64,000 nt of DNA from Bradyrhizobium sp. B124. Lineage in GTDB: Bacteria; Pseudomonadota; Alphaproteobacteria; Rhizobiales; Xanthobacteraceae. This document shows positions 18,894 through 28,728 of this stretch, piece by piece (within the stretch, counting starts at the first letter, position 1; every line of letters starts with the position of its first letter). Location of the stretch: positions 1,922,001 through 1,986,000 of the forward strand of contig NZ_CP152413.1 of NCBI RefSeq assembly GCF_038967635.1, read 5' to 3'. The notes beneath the pieces were generated by a model. The model worked only from the letters and a program-made list of their open reading frames with translations. It had not been told where the DNA came from and made no database searches. The translations under genes were made by a program, and so were the position numbers.

Positions 18894-19358
18894 TCAGCCG
18901 GCTGGAGACGCGACCAGCGAATGCGCCGAGGCCGTGGTGATGATGCGGCCCCAGCCTCGTTGCTTCATGCCAGGAGTAACGGCACGGATCGCATGGAATG
19001 CGGAGGAGAGGTTGATTGCGATGACTGCGTCCCACTTTTCGACCGGAAAATCTTCGATTGGCGAGACATGCTGGATGCCGGCATTGTTGACGAGCACGTC
19101 CACGCGGCCAAACGACCTCTCGGCAAACGAGATCATGTTGGCGATTTCCATTGGCTCGCCCATATTTGCGGGCGAATAGATAGCCTTCACCCCGAAATCG
19201 TTCTCGATTGCAGTCTGCGTTTTTTCGACATCTGCCGGTGCCCCAATCCCGTTGAGCACGACGTTGGCGCCAGCACCTGCGAATGCCCGCGCACACGCGA
19301 GACCGATGCCGCTCGTCGAGCCGGTCACAACTGCGACTTTACCCTTCAGAATAGCCAT
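18894..19358 (-). pseudogene. Truncated short-chain dehydrogenase (3-hydroxybutyrate dehydrogenase-like)
   Basis: The 154 codons start with VAVVTGSTSGIGLACARAF and include NNAGIQHVSPIEDFP and RIITTASAHSLVAS, typical of BdhA-type SDRs. The sequence stops after SLVASPAG, just before the expected catalytic YxxxK, and runs straight into the acyl-CoA synthetase remnant. One deletion therefore removed the ends of both genes. It lies downstream of the decarboxylase gene, a combination expected for acetoacetate/3-hydroxybutyrate metabolism. AAGGAAAGG before the ATG is intact. Confidence 0.85.
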
Positions 19359-19443
19359 TTCGCCTTTCCTTATTGATCTGTGACGGTCTTGCGGCTCGAC
19401 GCCGAGGTGCTTCTGGACCCGCGCAGCCGATGGCGGTCGTCCA

Positions 19444-20235
19444 TTATGTGACTAGAGTTCGCTCGTAGCTCCGGACCGGGCGTCGAACCGGCTGTTGCAG
19501 ATAGTCGTGAACGACCTTGCCCAGCCCCAGGGTAAGGTCTGCGCGGATGTGGATCGCTGACACGATCTCGAGAACCGGCAAATCGGCCACAGGAGCAAGA
19601 GCGTGAGGCGTCAAGGAGAGAGCCGCGGGCCCGGTCCACGCTCCTTTCAAGGCAACTTGTTCAAGGTGATATTCGACAAGCTCACAGATCCGCGGGCTGC
19701 CGTCGACGTGCGGAATGATCTTGAGAAGGAAATTCGGTTCCTCGAGAGCGGCCTTGACCTGCGCCAGGTCGGCTTCGCGGTGCTTGTATCCCATCGTGCC
19801 GGTTGCTACCCGCAACGGACCGTAATCGAGAGTGCCGATGAGGGTGTCGACCTCGATTTGCAACGTTGGCTGGGCGAGCTTTTTTGGAAAACCCCAGAGC
19901 TCCCGGCCGCCGGCGATCGGACCTTCATCGTTCAGGAACATGCAGTGGGTGTAGCCGCCCCTGCGACCACGGAACGATACCGGGATGACCTGGCCGCTCT
20001 CGGTGTAGTCGCCAAAACCACTGGAATCCGGCATGCGGATGAATTCGTATTTGACCAGCGCCTCGCGTTCGTCAAATTCGAGCGGAGCCGGAACGACCGA
20101 TCGCAGCTTCGCCGGATCGGTGCGATAGGTGATGATCAGGTATTCACGGTCGACGAACCGATACGGTCCCGGGGGATAGGCCGGATTGGTGAGCGGCATC
20201 GCGAACGCCCGCCTCACCACTTCATTCTCGTGCAT
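19444..20235 (-). CDS. Acetoacetate decarboxylase
   Basis: A 263-residue protein of the acetoacetate decarboxylase family, converting acetoacetate to acetone and CO2 through a Schiff base. The Lys pair in [12 protein letters not shown] (residues 118-119) matches the catalytic Lys region. The entry [20 protein letters not shown] is family-typical. ATG 20235 has AGGAG six to seven bases before it; an upstream in-frame extension was discarded. It lies between patatin and the truncated SDR. With the SDR broken, acetoacetate could no longer be supplied by this operon from 3-hydroxybutyrate. Confidence 0.92.
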   Translation of the reverse strand: MHENEVVRRAFAMPLTNPAYPPGPYRFVDREYLIITYRTDPAKLRSVVPAPLEFDEREALVKYEFIRMPDSSGFGDYTESGQVIPVSFRGRRGGYTHCMFLNDEGPIAGGRELWGFPKKLAQPTLQIEVDTLIGTLDYGPLRVATGTMGYKHREADLAQVKAALEEPNFLLKIIPHVDGSPRICELVEYHLEQVALKGAWTGPAALSLTPHALAPVADLPVLEIVSAIHIRADLTLGLGKVVHDYLQQPVRRPVRSYERTLVT

Positions 20236-20269
20236 TGAATTCTCCTGTGACTGGAATGAGCGGCTTGGC

Positions 20270-21421
20270 CTACTCGCGACCATCCTGCTCAAGATCGAAG
20301 GTGGAGACGCCGTCCGCATTGGTCGGGCGGGCCAGTACCTCGGGATGACGAAGGGTGCGTAACGCATCGTGATAACCGGCGCGCCAATGATCCTGCATCG
20401 AGAGGCGGGAAAACTCGTAGTCCTTGGAGTGGCCTTCGTAGTCCCGCGCGCGATAGATCAGGTGGACGAGGCTGTGCACGTTGTGAGAGGCAGCCGTCCT
20501 GAGCAGCCTGACGTCCTCTTGCTCGCGCAGATCTTCGGGCAGCCTGCTCAAGAGAGCTGCCAGATCTCGCTGCAACCGATGCAGGCTCTTGAACTGGTCT
20601 GTGCTCGCTCGCGTGCGGCTCGAGTATTGAATCTCCTTTTGACGCGTAACGACGTCGGCCATATTGCGCGGAATCTGGCCGCGCGCGCTCCAAAGATCGA
20701 CCTGAAACACAAGCGTGTCCTGACGGGCGCCACACTCGATCACCCACTGCAACGGAGTGTTGGATACGAGGCCGCCATCCCAATAGTGTTCGCCATCGAT
20801 TTCGACCGCCGGAAAGCCCGGCGGCAGCGCCCCACTCGCCAGGATGTGCTCGGGCCGAATCGTATGCGTAGCAGTGTCGAAATAGACCAGATTGCCGCTC
20901 CTCACATTGACGGCACCTGCGCTGAACCGCGTCATACCGGCGTTGATACGATCGAAATCGACGAGGCGCTCCAGTGTCGTCTTTAACGCAGCCGTGTCGT
21001 AGATGCTCGTGGCGGCAAGCGTTCCACCCGCTTGCAGCCATGGCGCCAGTGGCCGCGCAGAAAAGAATCCGCTCGCGCCAAACATCGCCGCGAAGCTCGC
21101 ATTCACCTGATTGAGAAAATTGCGGGTGTGATCGCTATTCATCAGATCGGTGAACGGCGCGTCCAGCGTCACCTGCGTCCAGAACTCGCGAAGCCGGTCA
21201 ACGCGGGAATTGGGCGGATTGCCCGCGATAATTGCAGCGTTAATCGCCCCAATCGAAATGCCGGCAATCCAATCCGGATGGATGTCGGCTTCGGCCAAGG
21301 CCTCGTAGACGCCCCCCTGGTAAGCTCCCAGAGCGCCGCCGCCCTGTAAGAGCAACGCTATGCAATCGAACGGCGGACGCCGGTCGACGGTCGTGAGGTG
21401 TGGTCGAGGCTGAAAGTTCAT
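20270..21421 (-). CDS. Patatin-like phospholipase
   Basis: The 383-residue protein has the patatin oxyanion loop [20 protein letters not shown], the nucleophile elbow GISIG (Ser56) and the Asp of the catalytic dyad in [13 protein letters not shown]. The C-terminal part (residues 250 onward, [18 protein letters not shown]) fits the DUF3734 extension found in many proteobacterial members. There is no signal peptide. It is first in the patatin-decarboxylase-SDR operon, with a 15-bp palindrome 75 bases upstream. From context it may act on lipid or poly-hydroxybutyrate-related substrates; this is inference. Confidence 0.9.
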   Translation of the reverse strand: MNFQPRPHLTTVDRRPPFDCIALLLQGGGALGAYQGGVYEALAEADIHPDWIAGISIGAINAAIIAGNPPNSRVDRLREFWTQVTLDAPFTDLMNSDHTRNFLNQVNASFAAMFGASGFFSARPLAPWLQAGGTLAATSIYDTAALKTTLERLVDFDRINAGMTRFSAGAVNVRSGNLVYFDTATHTIRPEHILASGALPPGFPAVEIDGEHYWDGGLVSNTPLQWVIECGARQDTLVFQVDLWSARGQIPRNMADVVTRQKEIQYSSRTRASTDQFKSLHRLQRDLAALLSRLPEDLREQEDVRLLRTAASHNVHSLVHLIYRARDYEGHSKDYEFSRLSMQDHWRAGYHDALRTLRHPEVLARPTNADGVSTFDLEQDGRE

Positions 21422-21496
21422 GGTTCGTGTGCTCTTGGTTTGCGGTTGCTCAAGCCCCGCGTTCTGTCAGGATCGCGTTCGTCGTCCGGTTATCAG

Positions 21497-21511
21497 AATA
21501 TACCGTATAGT
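21497..21511. promoter_or_regulatory. Shared palindromic operator, copy 1 (patatin promoter)
   Basis: AATATAC-C-GTATAGT differs from the perfect palindrome ACTATAC-C-GTATAGT at one base. It lies about 75 bases upstream of the patatin gene. Closely related sites occur at 28637-28651 and 30942-30956. Confidence 0.6.
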
Positions 21512-21763
21512 TTATTTATTGTCGCGTCAAGCGGGCGCATTCACAAGCTCGTGCTGCAACTGATTGAGTCACGTTCGCTCGACGTTGTTATCGACTGCCC
21601 AACCGGTTCGGCACGCTGGCGCAACGCCAAATTCTGCTTCGACGTCACGCCACTTTGGTGAACGAACCGGTCTTTGTTACGAGCACCAGCGAAGCCCACG
21701 CGCTTACGATATCAACCGCAGTGTTCGTCGGATGAGGTCCGCCCTGCCCGATCCTCGTGTTGG

Positions 21764-22279
21764 CTAGTTGCAGACCAGAACGCGTCGGTGGCGACTGTAG
21801 GCGTAGTAGCAGTCGCTATCGGAATAATTGCCATCGTTCGAGCTGCCATAGGCATAGCCGGCATAGGCTCCAGCGGCATAGGCTGCACCATAACCGTATC
21901 GCCGCCCGCCATAGCCATGGCTGAAGCTTCCGGAACGGCTGTCGCCGACCAATGCAGAGCGCGCCTGGACCGAGCGTGCAACCGCGGGTCCGTCACGACC
22001 GTCGGCGCGGACGCCGCCAAGCGCCCTCAGATCGCCGCGAGGACCAGCGCCGGCGCCCAACCGCGGAGCCGGACCGCCAAGGCCGGCATGGCCCGCACCG
22101 CCGGGCCCCATGGGAGGTGGACTTGCGAATGCGGGAGGACCGCCGGCCGCGATCGGCGGAGGACCGCCCGGCCCCATGGGAGGCGGACCGGGGAATTGCG
22201 CAAACACCGCGGTCGGCGCCAACGAAATCGTTGCGAGCGTCACGCTGACGGACAGCGTCAAGAGTGTCTTCCTGGACAT
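21764..22279 (-). CDS. Secreted Gly/Pro-rich protein
   Basis: A 171-residue protein with a signal peptide (MSRKTLLTLSVSVTLATISL...AVFAQ, about 27 residues). A Pro/Gly repeat region (PPPMGPGGPPP occurring twice) follows, then a Gly/Tyr-rich segment and a C-terminal DCYYAYSRHRRVLVCN with two cysteines. The start at 22279 has GGAG upstream. It immediately follows the RND permease in the same direction, so it may be the last cistron of the efflux operon. Function is unknown; it is likely an envelope-exposed protein. Confidence 0.75.
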   Translation of the reverse strand: MSRKTLLTLSVSVTLATISLAPTAVFAQFPGPPPMGPGGPPPIAAGGPPAFASPPPMGPGGAGHAGLGGPAPRLGAGAGPRGDLRALGGVRADGRDGPAVARSVQARSALVGDSRSGSFSHGYGGRRYGYGAAYAAGAYAGYAYGSSNDGNYSDSDCYYAYSRHRRVLVCN

Positions 22280-22292
22280 GATAGTCTCCGTT

Positions 22293-25200
22293 CTAGATTT
22301 GCGTTTCAAGGACCGGCACCGGCGCGGCTGGCGCGAGCGTCGGGTTCGACGAATGGGTGTCGTGCGCCGGTTCAACGGCCTCTTGCACCTGCCCGCCATC
22401 GTCGTGATCAGGGTGGATCCGGAACCACGCCACATAGAGCGCCGGCAGGAACAGGAGCGTCAGCAGCGTGCCGACGATGATGCCACCCATCATCGCGTAA
22501 GCCATCGGGCCCCAGAAAATCTCGCGCGCGATCGGAATCAGTGCGAGACTTGCGGCGGCTGCTGTCAGCAGGATCGGCCGCATGCGATGCTCGGTCGCTT
22601 CCACGACGGCATCCCAGGCCGGGCGCCCCTCCTTCCTCAGATCCTCAATCTGCACGATCAGGATCACTGAGTTCCGGACCAGAATGCCAATCAGGGCCAG
22701 CACACCCAGGATGGCAACGAAGCCGAGAGGTGCGCCGCTCGGCAGCAGGGCCATCACGACGCCGATCACGGCAAGCGGCGCGACTGCAAACACCAGGAAC
22801 AAGCGGTGGAAGCTCTGCAACTGAATCATCAGGACGGTCGCCATGACGAAGAGCATGAGCGGAACCACGGCCACGATCGGCGACTGGCTCTTGGCGCTTT
22901 CCTCCACGGAGCCGCCGATCGCCACCGAATAACCCGCCGGCAGTTCCTTGCCGAACTCCGCCACCTTCGGCGCCAACTGGTCCATGATTGTCTTCGGCTG
23001 GACGTTGGTGACGATGCCGGCCTTCAGCGTGATCGTGGGAATCCGCGCGCGGCGCCAGATCGTCGGCTGCTCGATTTCGTAGCGCAGATTCGCCACGGCC
23101 CCGAGCGGCACCGACTGCCCGCCCTGCCCGGTCAACTGCAGATCCCGGAGCGTATCGATCGAGCCGCGATCGACCGCAGTAGCGCGTCCCGTGACATTGA
23201 CGAGATAGATGCTGTCGCGAACCTGTGTGATCGGGGTGCCCTCGAGCACCGAGTTCACTGCGGTGGCGATGTCTTCCGACGTCACGCCGAGCTGGCGCGC
23301 CTTGTCCTGGAGAACGTCGACCTTGACGACACGCGCAGGCTCCATCCAGTCGAACACGACATTGCCGAGACCGGGGTTGCTCCGGACGATGCCAGCGAGT
23401 GCCTGCGAAAGATCCCTGACCTTCGCGATATCTGGCCCGCTTACGCGGTATTGCACGGGACGTCCCACGGGCGGGCCGACCTCGAGCAACTTGACGTAGG
23501 TGTCGGTGCCTGGAAACGTCTTCCGCAGATATTCCTCGAATTGCGCCTTGACGAGGTCGCGCGCCTTGATGCCGCCCTTGGTCACGACCACTTGCTGGCC
23601 AAACCATGCATTGGCCGTCTGCACGTCGAACGACAGCACAAACCGCGGCGCGCCGGTGCCGACATACGTCGACCAATGCTCCACGGAGCCATTGCCCTGC
23701 AGCTGTTCGCGCTCGAAGCGCGCCATCTGCGCATTGGTGTCTGCAATCGAGGCATTTTGCGGCAGATTCCAGTCGATCACCAGCTCGTCACGGTCCGACG
23801 AGGGAAAGAACTGCTGCTGCACGAACGTCATGCCGAACAACGCGACAAAGAAGGCTGCAACCGTCACGCCGACCGTGATCCAGCGGTGATGCATGCAGAT
23901 GAGCAGCAGGCGGGCGAACATCTGCGCCAGCCGGCCCTTCTCCCCGTGGTGCCCCTTCATCTTTGCGGGCAGAATGGTGACGCCGAGCAGCGGGGTGAAC
24001 AGCACCGCGACGATCCACGACACGATCAGGGAGACCGCAATCACCACGAACAGGGTGAAGGTAAATTCACCGGCATTGCTGCTGTTCAGCCCAATCGGGA
24101 TGAAGCCCGCGACGGTGACCAGCGTGCCCGTCAGCATGGGAAAAGCGGTCGACGTATAGACGTGGGTCGCCGCCTTTTCGAGGGGATCTCCGACCTCCAG
24201 TCGGGCCACCATCATTTCGACGGCAATCATGGCGTCATCGACCAGAAGACCGAGCGCGATGATCAGTGCGCCCAGCGAAATCCTCTGCAATGAAATGCCG
24301 GCATAGTTCATCACCACGAAGGTAATGGCGAGAACCAGCGGGATCGCAATTGCGACGACAAGCCCGGCGCGCATGCCCAAGCTGAGAAAGCTGATGGCGA
24401 GAACAATAACCACGGCCTCAAACAGCGCTTCGGTGAAGCCCGACACCGCATGCTCGACGACAACAGGCTGATCGGCGACCAGGTGAACGCCGACGCCGAT
24501 CGGCAAGTCGGCAATGACCTTCGTCATTTGCTCTTTCAGCGCCTCGCCGAAGTGAAGCAGGTTTGCGCCGGCCTTCATGCCGATGGCGAGCCCGATTGCA
24601 GGCTGGCCGTTGTACCTGAACAAGGTCTTGGCCGGATCGGCATAACCGCGTGTGATGGTTGCAACATCAGTCAGCGGAAAGAAGCGGTCGTTGATCCGAA
24701 GATTGACCGTGTTCAGGCTTGCCTCCGACGTGAACCGACCGTTGACCCGCACGCTGATCCGCTCGGGCCCGTCCTGGAAGACGCCGGACGGCGCGACCGC
24801 GTTTTGTCCCTGCAAAGAGGCCATGATCGAATGGACGTCGAGGCCAAGGGCCGCGATCTTCCGGGTGGAGAATTCGAGGAAAATCACCTCGTCCTGTGTA
24901 CCCAGAATGTCGACCTTGCCCACATCCGGCACGGTCAGGACCTTGGCGCGGATCCCCTCGACCTCGTCGCGCAGCTGACGCCGCGTCAAGCCGTCGCTGG
25001 TGAAGGCATAGATGTTGCCGAACACGTCGCCGAAGCGATCGTTGAAGCCCGGTCCGATCACGCCTTGCGGGAATTCACCCTTGATATCGGCGATCATGTT
25101 GCGGACGCGGACCCAGGTCGGCTTGACATCGGCCGCCTTTGTCGTGTCGCGCAGATAGACGAAGACGGTGGTCTGGCCCGCAACCGTCACGCTCTTGGTG

Positions 25201-25445
25201 TAGTCGAGCGACTCCAGCTCCTCGAGCTTCTTTTCGATCCGGTCGGTGACCTGGCGCGTCATCTCTTCGGGCGATGCGCCCGGCCACTGTGCCTGGATCA
25301 CCATGGTCTTGATGGTAAAGTCGGGATCTTCCTGACGACCAAGCTGAAGATAGGCAAAGAGGCCTGCTGCCATGAAGGCGATCATGAAGTACCAGACGAG
25401 CGAACGGTGGCGGAGCGCCCAGTCGGAAAGGTTGAACGACGTCAT
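22293..25445 (-). CDS. RND efflux permease
   Basis: This 1050-residue pump has the AcrB-like layout: TM1 at about residues 14-33, a large periplasmic porter region, central TM2-TM6 and a second half with the same pattern. The DD pair in ALGLLVDDAMIAVEMMVARLE in the TM4 region relays protons. It has the short N-terminus and YLQLGRQEDPDFTIKTM loop of a widely spread rhizobial RND group. The start codon overlaps the stop of the adaptor gene by four bases (ATGA). It exports drugs or other amphiphiles; the substrate cannot be read from sequence. Confidence 0.95.
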   Translation of the reverse strand: MTSFNLSDWALRHRSLVWYFMIAFMAAGLFAYLQLGRQEDPDFTIKTMVIQAQWPGASPEEMTRQVTDRIEKKLEELESLDYTKSVTVAGQTTVFVYLRDTTKAADVKPTWVRVRNMIADIKGEFPQGVIGPGFNDRFGDVFGNIYAFTSDGLTRRQLRDEVEGIRAKVLTVPDVGKVDILGTQDEVIFLEFSTRKIAALGLDVHSIMASLQGQNAVAPSGVFQDGPERISVRVNGRFTSEASLNTVNLRINDRFFPLTDVATITRGYADPAKTLFRYNGQPAIGLAIGMKAGANLLHFGEALKEQMTKVIADLPIGVGVHLVADQPVVVEHAVSGFTEALFEAVVIVLAISFLSLGMRAGLVVAIAIPLVLAITFVVMNYAGISLQRISLGALIIALGLLVDDAMIAVEMMVARLEVGDPLEKAATHVYTSTAFPMLTGTLVTVAGFIPIGLNSSNAGEFTFTLFVVIAVSLIVSWIVAVLFTPLLGVTILPAKMKGHHGEKGRLAQMFARLLLICMHHRWITVGVTVAAFFVALFGMTFVQQQFFPSSDRDELVIDWNLPQNASIADTNAQMARFEREQLQGNGSVEHWSTYVGTGAPRFVLSFDVQTANAWFGQQVVVTKGGIKARDLVKAQFEEYLRKTFPGTDTYVKLLEVGPPVGRPVQYRVSGPDIAKVRDLSQALAGIVRSNPGLGNVVFDWMEPARVVKVDVLQDKARQLGVTSEDIATAVNSVLEGTPITQVRDSIYLVNVTGRATAVDRGSIDTLRDLQLTGQGGQSVPLGAVANLRYEIEQPTIWRRARIPTITLKAGIVTNVQPKTIMDQLAPKVAEFGKELPAGYSVAIGGSVEESAKSQSPIVAVVPLMLFVMATVLMIQLQSFHRLFLVFAVAPLAVIGVVMALLPSGAPLGFVAILGVLALIGILVRNSVILIVQIEDLRKEGRPAWDAVVEATEHRMRPILLTAAAASLALIPIAREIFWGPMAYAMMGGIIVGTLLTLLFLPALYVAWFRIHPDHDDGGQVQEAVEPAHDTHSSNPTLAPAAPVPVLETQI

Positions 25446-26518
25446 GGCTTCTGATCCTGTTCGATACGGACGTGTTGTCCTGGCTTAAGGCTGTGGATTC
25501 CGGCGGTCACGATGCGCGCGCCAGGGGCAAGCCCACCGGCGACGCGGGCACCTGCGGGGTCCTCGGCAAGATCGACCTTTTGCAGCGAGACGGTGCCCGC
25601 CGGCTGATCGACGACCCAGACGAAATTCGCGCCATCCTTGGCGAGCACCGCCGAGGCGGGAACGCGCAATGTTGGAGTTTGCGCTTGGCTGAGCTTCGCC
25701 GTAACGGTCGTGCCCAAGCGGAAGCTTTCAGGCGGATTGTTCAGGGCGACGCGGACTCGCCGCAGGCGCGTCACGGGGTCTGCCTGCGGAGCGATCTCGC
25801 GAACCTTGCCTTCGACCTGGACGGCGGGGAGCAACTGCAAGCCGACGGTGAACGGCAAGCCAATTTCTAGCGGCACCGGGAAATCCTCCCCGATATCGAC
25901 CACCGCCTCCCGGATGTCGGGCCTCGCAACGGTTACGACATTCTGGCCGGGGGAGACCACCTGTCCGACTTCTGCGCCCACCGCAGTGACGACACCGGCG
26001 AAATCGGCCTTGAGCTGGGCATAGCCCCGTTGCTCGATGGCCTTGATCAAGTTCGCCTGTGCGTGCGCGACCGAGGCGGCGGCGCCGGCTCGCGCCTGCT
26101 CGGCGTTGTCCAGCGTTTGCTTTGTGGTGGCGTCGGTTGTGATGAGGGTTCGCTGCCGCTCCTCCGTCGCCTTGGCAGTCGCCAGCAGCGCCTCGGCCTT
26201 GCTGAGCTCAGCCTTCGCCGAGCGCACCGCAAGCTCCAGAGCCATGGAATCGATGACACCGACCGTTTGTCCTTCGCTGACGACGTCACCAACGGAGACG
26301 GGACGCCCGGTCAGACGTCCCAGGACGCGAAACGCGAGATTGGTCTTGTACTGCGGCTCAACAACGCCAACGGCGACGATGCCGTCCGGGCGGCTCGGCT
26401 CCAGGACCATCGACAGCACCGGTCGCACAGGCTCCGGCACTTTCGCATCCTGCTGACATCCAGCCAGCGCGAGCGCTGATACAAACGTGCCGGTTGCAAT
26501 CATGGCGCGCCTCTTCAT
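25442..26518 (-). CDS. RND efflux periplasmic adaptor (lipoprotein), second copy
   Basis: A 358-residue membrane fusion protein. The N-terminus MKRRAMIATGTFVSALALAGC ends in a lipobox (LAGC), so it is predicted to be an inner-membrane lipoprotein. Order: a biotinyl-lipoyl half (LGRLTGRPVSVGDVVSEGQ), an alpha-hairpin (SAKAELSKAEALLATAKAT), the second lipoyl half (DFAGVVTAVGAEVGQVVSPGQ) and a beta-barrel. It is flanked by ATGA overlaps with the other adaptor and with the pump. Two adjacent adaptors for one pump suggest a heteromeric adaptor ring, as in pumps of the MdtABC-like and TriABC types. Confidence 0.93.
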   Translation of the reverse strand: MKRRAMIATGTFVSALALAGCQQDAKVPEPVRPVLSMVLEPSRPDGIVAVGVVEPQYKTNLAFRVLGRLTGRPVSVGDVVSEGQTVGVIDSMALELAVRSAKAELSKAEALLATAKATEERQRTLITTDATTKQTLDNAEQARAGAAASVAHAQANLIKAIEQRGYAQLKADFAGVVTAVGAEVGQVVSPGQNVVTVARPDIREAVVDIGEDFPVPLEIGLPFTVGLQLLPAVQVEGKVREIAPQADPVTRLRRVRVALNNPPESFRLGTTVTAKLSQAQTPTLRVPASAVLAKDGANFVWVVDQPAGTVSLQKVDLAEDPAGARVAGGLAPGARIVTAGIHSLKPGQHVRIEQDQKP

Positions 26519-27648
26519 GACGGGTCTCCCTCATATGTTACGGCCTGGCCATTGCTCAGCAGCTTGCCGCCATCGATCACGACGCGCTCGCCCGGCTTGA
26601 GTCCGGCCTTGATCAGCACTTCACGGGCTTCATAACCGCCGATCGTCACCGGCTTGAGCGCAGCCGTTTTGGTCGCCGGATCGACGGTCCAAACCGCGGG
26701 CTTCGATCCCGCGGCCGCCAATGCGCTCCAGGGCAACGCGATCTGCTGCTCGGCTTTCGCTTTGACGGTTCCCGCAACGGCGCTTCCAAGCGTCATCCCT
26801 GCCGATGGATCCTGAATGGCAACCTTGACGCGGATGGTCGCGCTCCTCGCGTCAATCGCGGGCGAGACTTCCCTGACATGCCCGCTCGCCGTCACGCTTG
26901 CGTCGGAGACAAGCGCCAGCGACACGCGGCTATCATCGAGGTCACCAAAGAAGAGGGATTCGTAGATGTCAAACACGGCATCGCGCTCCCCGTCCTGCGC
27001 CAGAGAGAAAACGGACTGCGCGGCCTGTACGACCTGGCCGACTTCCAAATTGCGCGCGGTGACCACACCAGCCGCTTCCGCGCGCAGTGCGGTATGGCCA
27101 AGGGCGTCTTTCGACATTCCCAGCTCCGCCTTTGCTGCTTCAAGCGCACCTTCTGCGGTTCGCAATCCTTCCTGCGCCTGATCGTAGACCGTCCGCGTGG
27201 TAAAACCGCTTACGATCAGCGCCTTCTGCCGTTCAAAGGTGACCTTGGCCACACGCAGCTGAGATTCTGCGGCCAGCACCGCCGCGGTCGCGGCGTCGAC
27301 GTCGGCCTGCTGCTCCGCTGGATCGAGCAGAGCCAGGACTTCGCCAGCCTGGACGTGGGCGCCGACATCGACATAGCGTGCAAGCACACGTCCGCTGACG
27401 CGGAAAGAGAGGTCGGCGTGGAAACGGGCCTGGACTTCGCCGGTCAGCGTGACGGAGGCTTGCCGGTCGCGCGGCTGCACGATCTCCGTGCGCACCATCG
27501 CAGCGTGCGTGACGGGAGCGGCGGATTGATCATTGCAGCCACTCAATGCAATTGCGACAAGCGCGGCCGCCAGGATGCCGGGGCCCCTCAGCTTGCGTTT
27601 GCGGGCAGCTTGATCGGTTTCGCTGTGGTTCGTAGCGTGATGGGTCAT
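26515..27648 (-). CDS. RND efflux periplasmic adaptor, first copy
   Basis: A 377-residue membrane fusion protein with an N-terminal basic stretch RKRKLRGPG, a hydrophobic segment and a lipobox-like LSGCNDQ. The lipoyl halves (YVDVGAHVQAGEVLALLD, then EAAGVVTARNLEVGQVV) flank a coiled-coil hairpin rich in Ala/Gln. It differs substantially from the adaptor encoded next, so this is not a recent duplication. Its start overlaps the kinase stop by four bases and its stop overlaps the next adaptor start by four. Confidence 0.93.
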   Translation of the reverse strand: MTHHATNHSETDQAARKRKLRGPGILAAALVAIALSGCNDQSAAPVTHAAMVRTEIVQPRDRQASVTLTGEVQARFHADLSFRVSGRVLARYVDVGAHVQAGEVLALLDPAEQQADVDAATAAVLAAESQLRVAKVTFERQKALIVSGFTTRTVYDQAQEGLRTAEGALEAAKAELGMSKDALGHTALRAEAAGVVTARNLEVGQVVQAAQSVFSLAQDGERDAVFDIYESLFFGDLDDSRVSLALVSDASVTASGHVREVSPAIDARSATIRVKVAIQDPSAGMTLGSAVAGTVKAKAEQQIALPWSALAAAGSKPAVWTVDPATKTAALKPVTIGGYEAREVLIKAGLKPGERVVIDGGKLLSNGQAVTYEGDPS

Positions 27649-28607
27649 AGCAGGTCCATGCGGTGGCGAGGTGACAACAACGCGCCCAGCGCATCCGCCG
27701 CTGGACGGGCAGACACGAGTTCGGCTCCGTGAGCCGGATGCAGATCCGGTCGCGTTGCAACGGGGTGGCTGTCCCGATCGGGGCAGTTCGCTTCTGTGCG
27801 AAGCGCCGAGGCATCGGATGCGCCGACGTTTGACCGGCGCGGCGACCGCATGATGCGACGCTTCACCGTTGCCCCGTTCGCCTGCCGCTCACGCGTTGAC
27901 AGCGGAAACGACAGAACGACGGACGTGAATTCGTCACCAAAGCCGTGCTCGACACGGCCGCCGAGACCCTTGGCAAGATCATTGCTGAGCCGCAGTCCGC
28001 GCCCCGCGGCGCTCCGTGACGGCCGCGATCCATTGTCCAGGACGACGCAGTTCACCAGCCCGCCGATTCGTGTCAGCTTGATCTTGATTTCTCCGGTCCG
28101 CGCCTCGAAGCACGCATGCGTCGCTGCATTGGTCACGAGCGCGTGGACGATCAATCCGAGCTGCCGGCATCGCTCGGGTTGGAGCGGAAGAGATTCGGTG
28201 ACGATTGCCAGCCGGATGTTCATCCGATCCAGCAACGAACGGCGCATGGCGCAGCCCATCATGCGGATGTAGGTCGCGGCGTCGATCAGCGCCTTGCCCT
28301 GGGGCACTGCAAGCGCCTGTTGCACATCGGCATAGCCATGCAACAACTCGACGACATCGCCTAAGGCGCGCTTGGCCTCCGCGCCCTCGACCCGGACGGC
28401 CGCGGCCGAGACCAAGTTGATCGCCGAGGCGAGCCCACCATTGATCCGGTGATTCAATTCGCGCAGCAGGATGCCCTGCTCCACTATTGGCGAATCCGGG
28501 CTGCACACAGTCACGACGATCTCCTCAGGTTGCGCCGGACAGGTGGCGACCGAACGCGCAGTTGCGGTCGGCCGGTCATCCGGATCAGCTGGGGCAGGCA
28601 GGGCCAT
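27645..28607 (-). CDS. Sensorless histidine kinase-like protein (HisKA_2/HWE type)
   Basis: A 320-residue soluble protein with an H-box LLRELNHRINGGLASA (His53) and an ATPase N-box IVHALVTNAATHACF. The G-box is DNGSRPSRSAAGRGLRLSNDLAKGLGGRV. There is no PAS, GAF or membrane sensor region before the H-box. After about residue 240 comes an unrecognised basic tail of some 80 residues. Four-base overlaps couple it to the adaptor genes, so it is the first cistron of the efflux operon. Partner and phosphoacceptor are unknown; no response regulator is encoded nearby. Confidence 0.8.
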   Translation of the reverse strand: MALPAPADPDDRPTATARSVATCPAQPEEIVVTVCSPDSPIVEQGILLRELNHRINGGLASAINLVSAAAVRVEGAEAKRALGDVVELLHGYADVQQALAVPQGKALIDAATYIRMMGCAMRRSLLDRMNIRLAIVTESLPLQPERCRQLGLIVHALVTNAATHACFEARTGEIKIKLTRIGGLVNCVVLDNGSRPSRSAAGRGLRLSNDLAKGLGGRVEHGFGDEFTSVVLSFPLSTRERQANGATVKRRIMRSPRRSNVGASDASALRTEANCPDRDSHPVATRPDLHPAHGAELVSARPAADALGALLSPRHRMDLL

Positions 28608-28636
28608 TAAAGGTCGCCTGCGCGAAGCTAAATTAC

Positions 28637-28651
28637 ACTATACCGTATATT
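28637..28651. promoter_or_regulatory. Shared palindromic operator, copy 2 (efflux operon / tetR)
   Basis: ACTATAC-C-GTATATT has one mismatch to the perfect palindrome. It lies in the 121-base divergent region between the kinase-RND operon and the TetR gene at 28729, 30 bases ahead of the kinase start. This is the classical position for a local repressor that also controls itself. Confidence 0.7.
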
Positions 28652-28728
28652 TTCTTTTCATTGCATTTCCGGCCAGCGCATGTCAAGTGGAAACCAGACA
28701 TGCAAAAACTCGTGATGAGGAAATCGTG

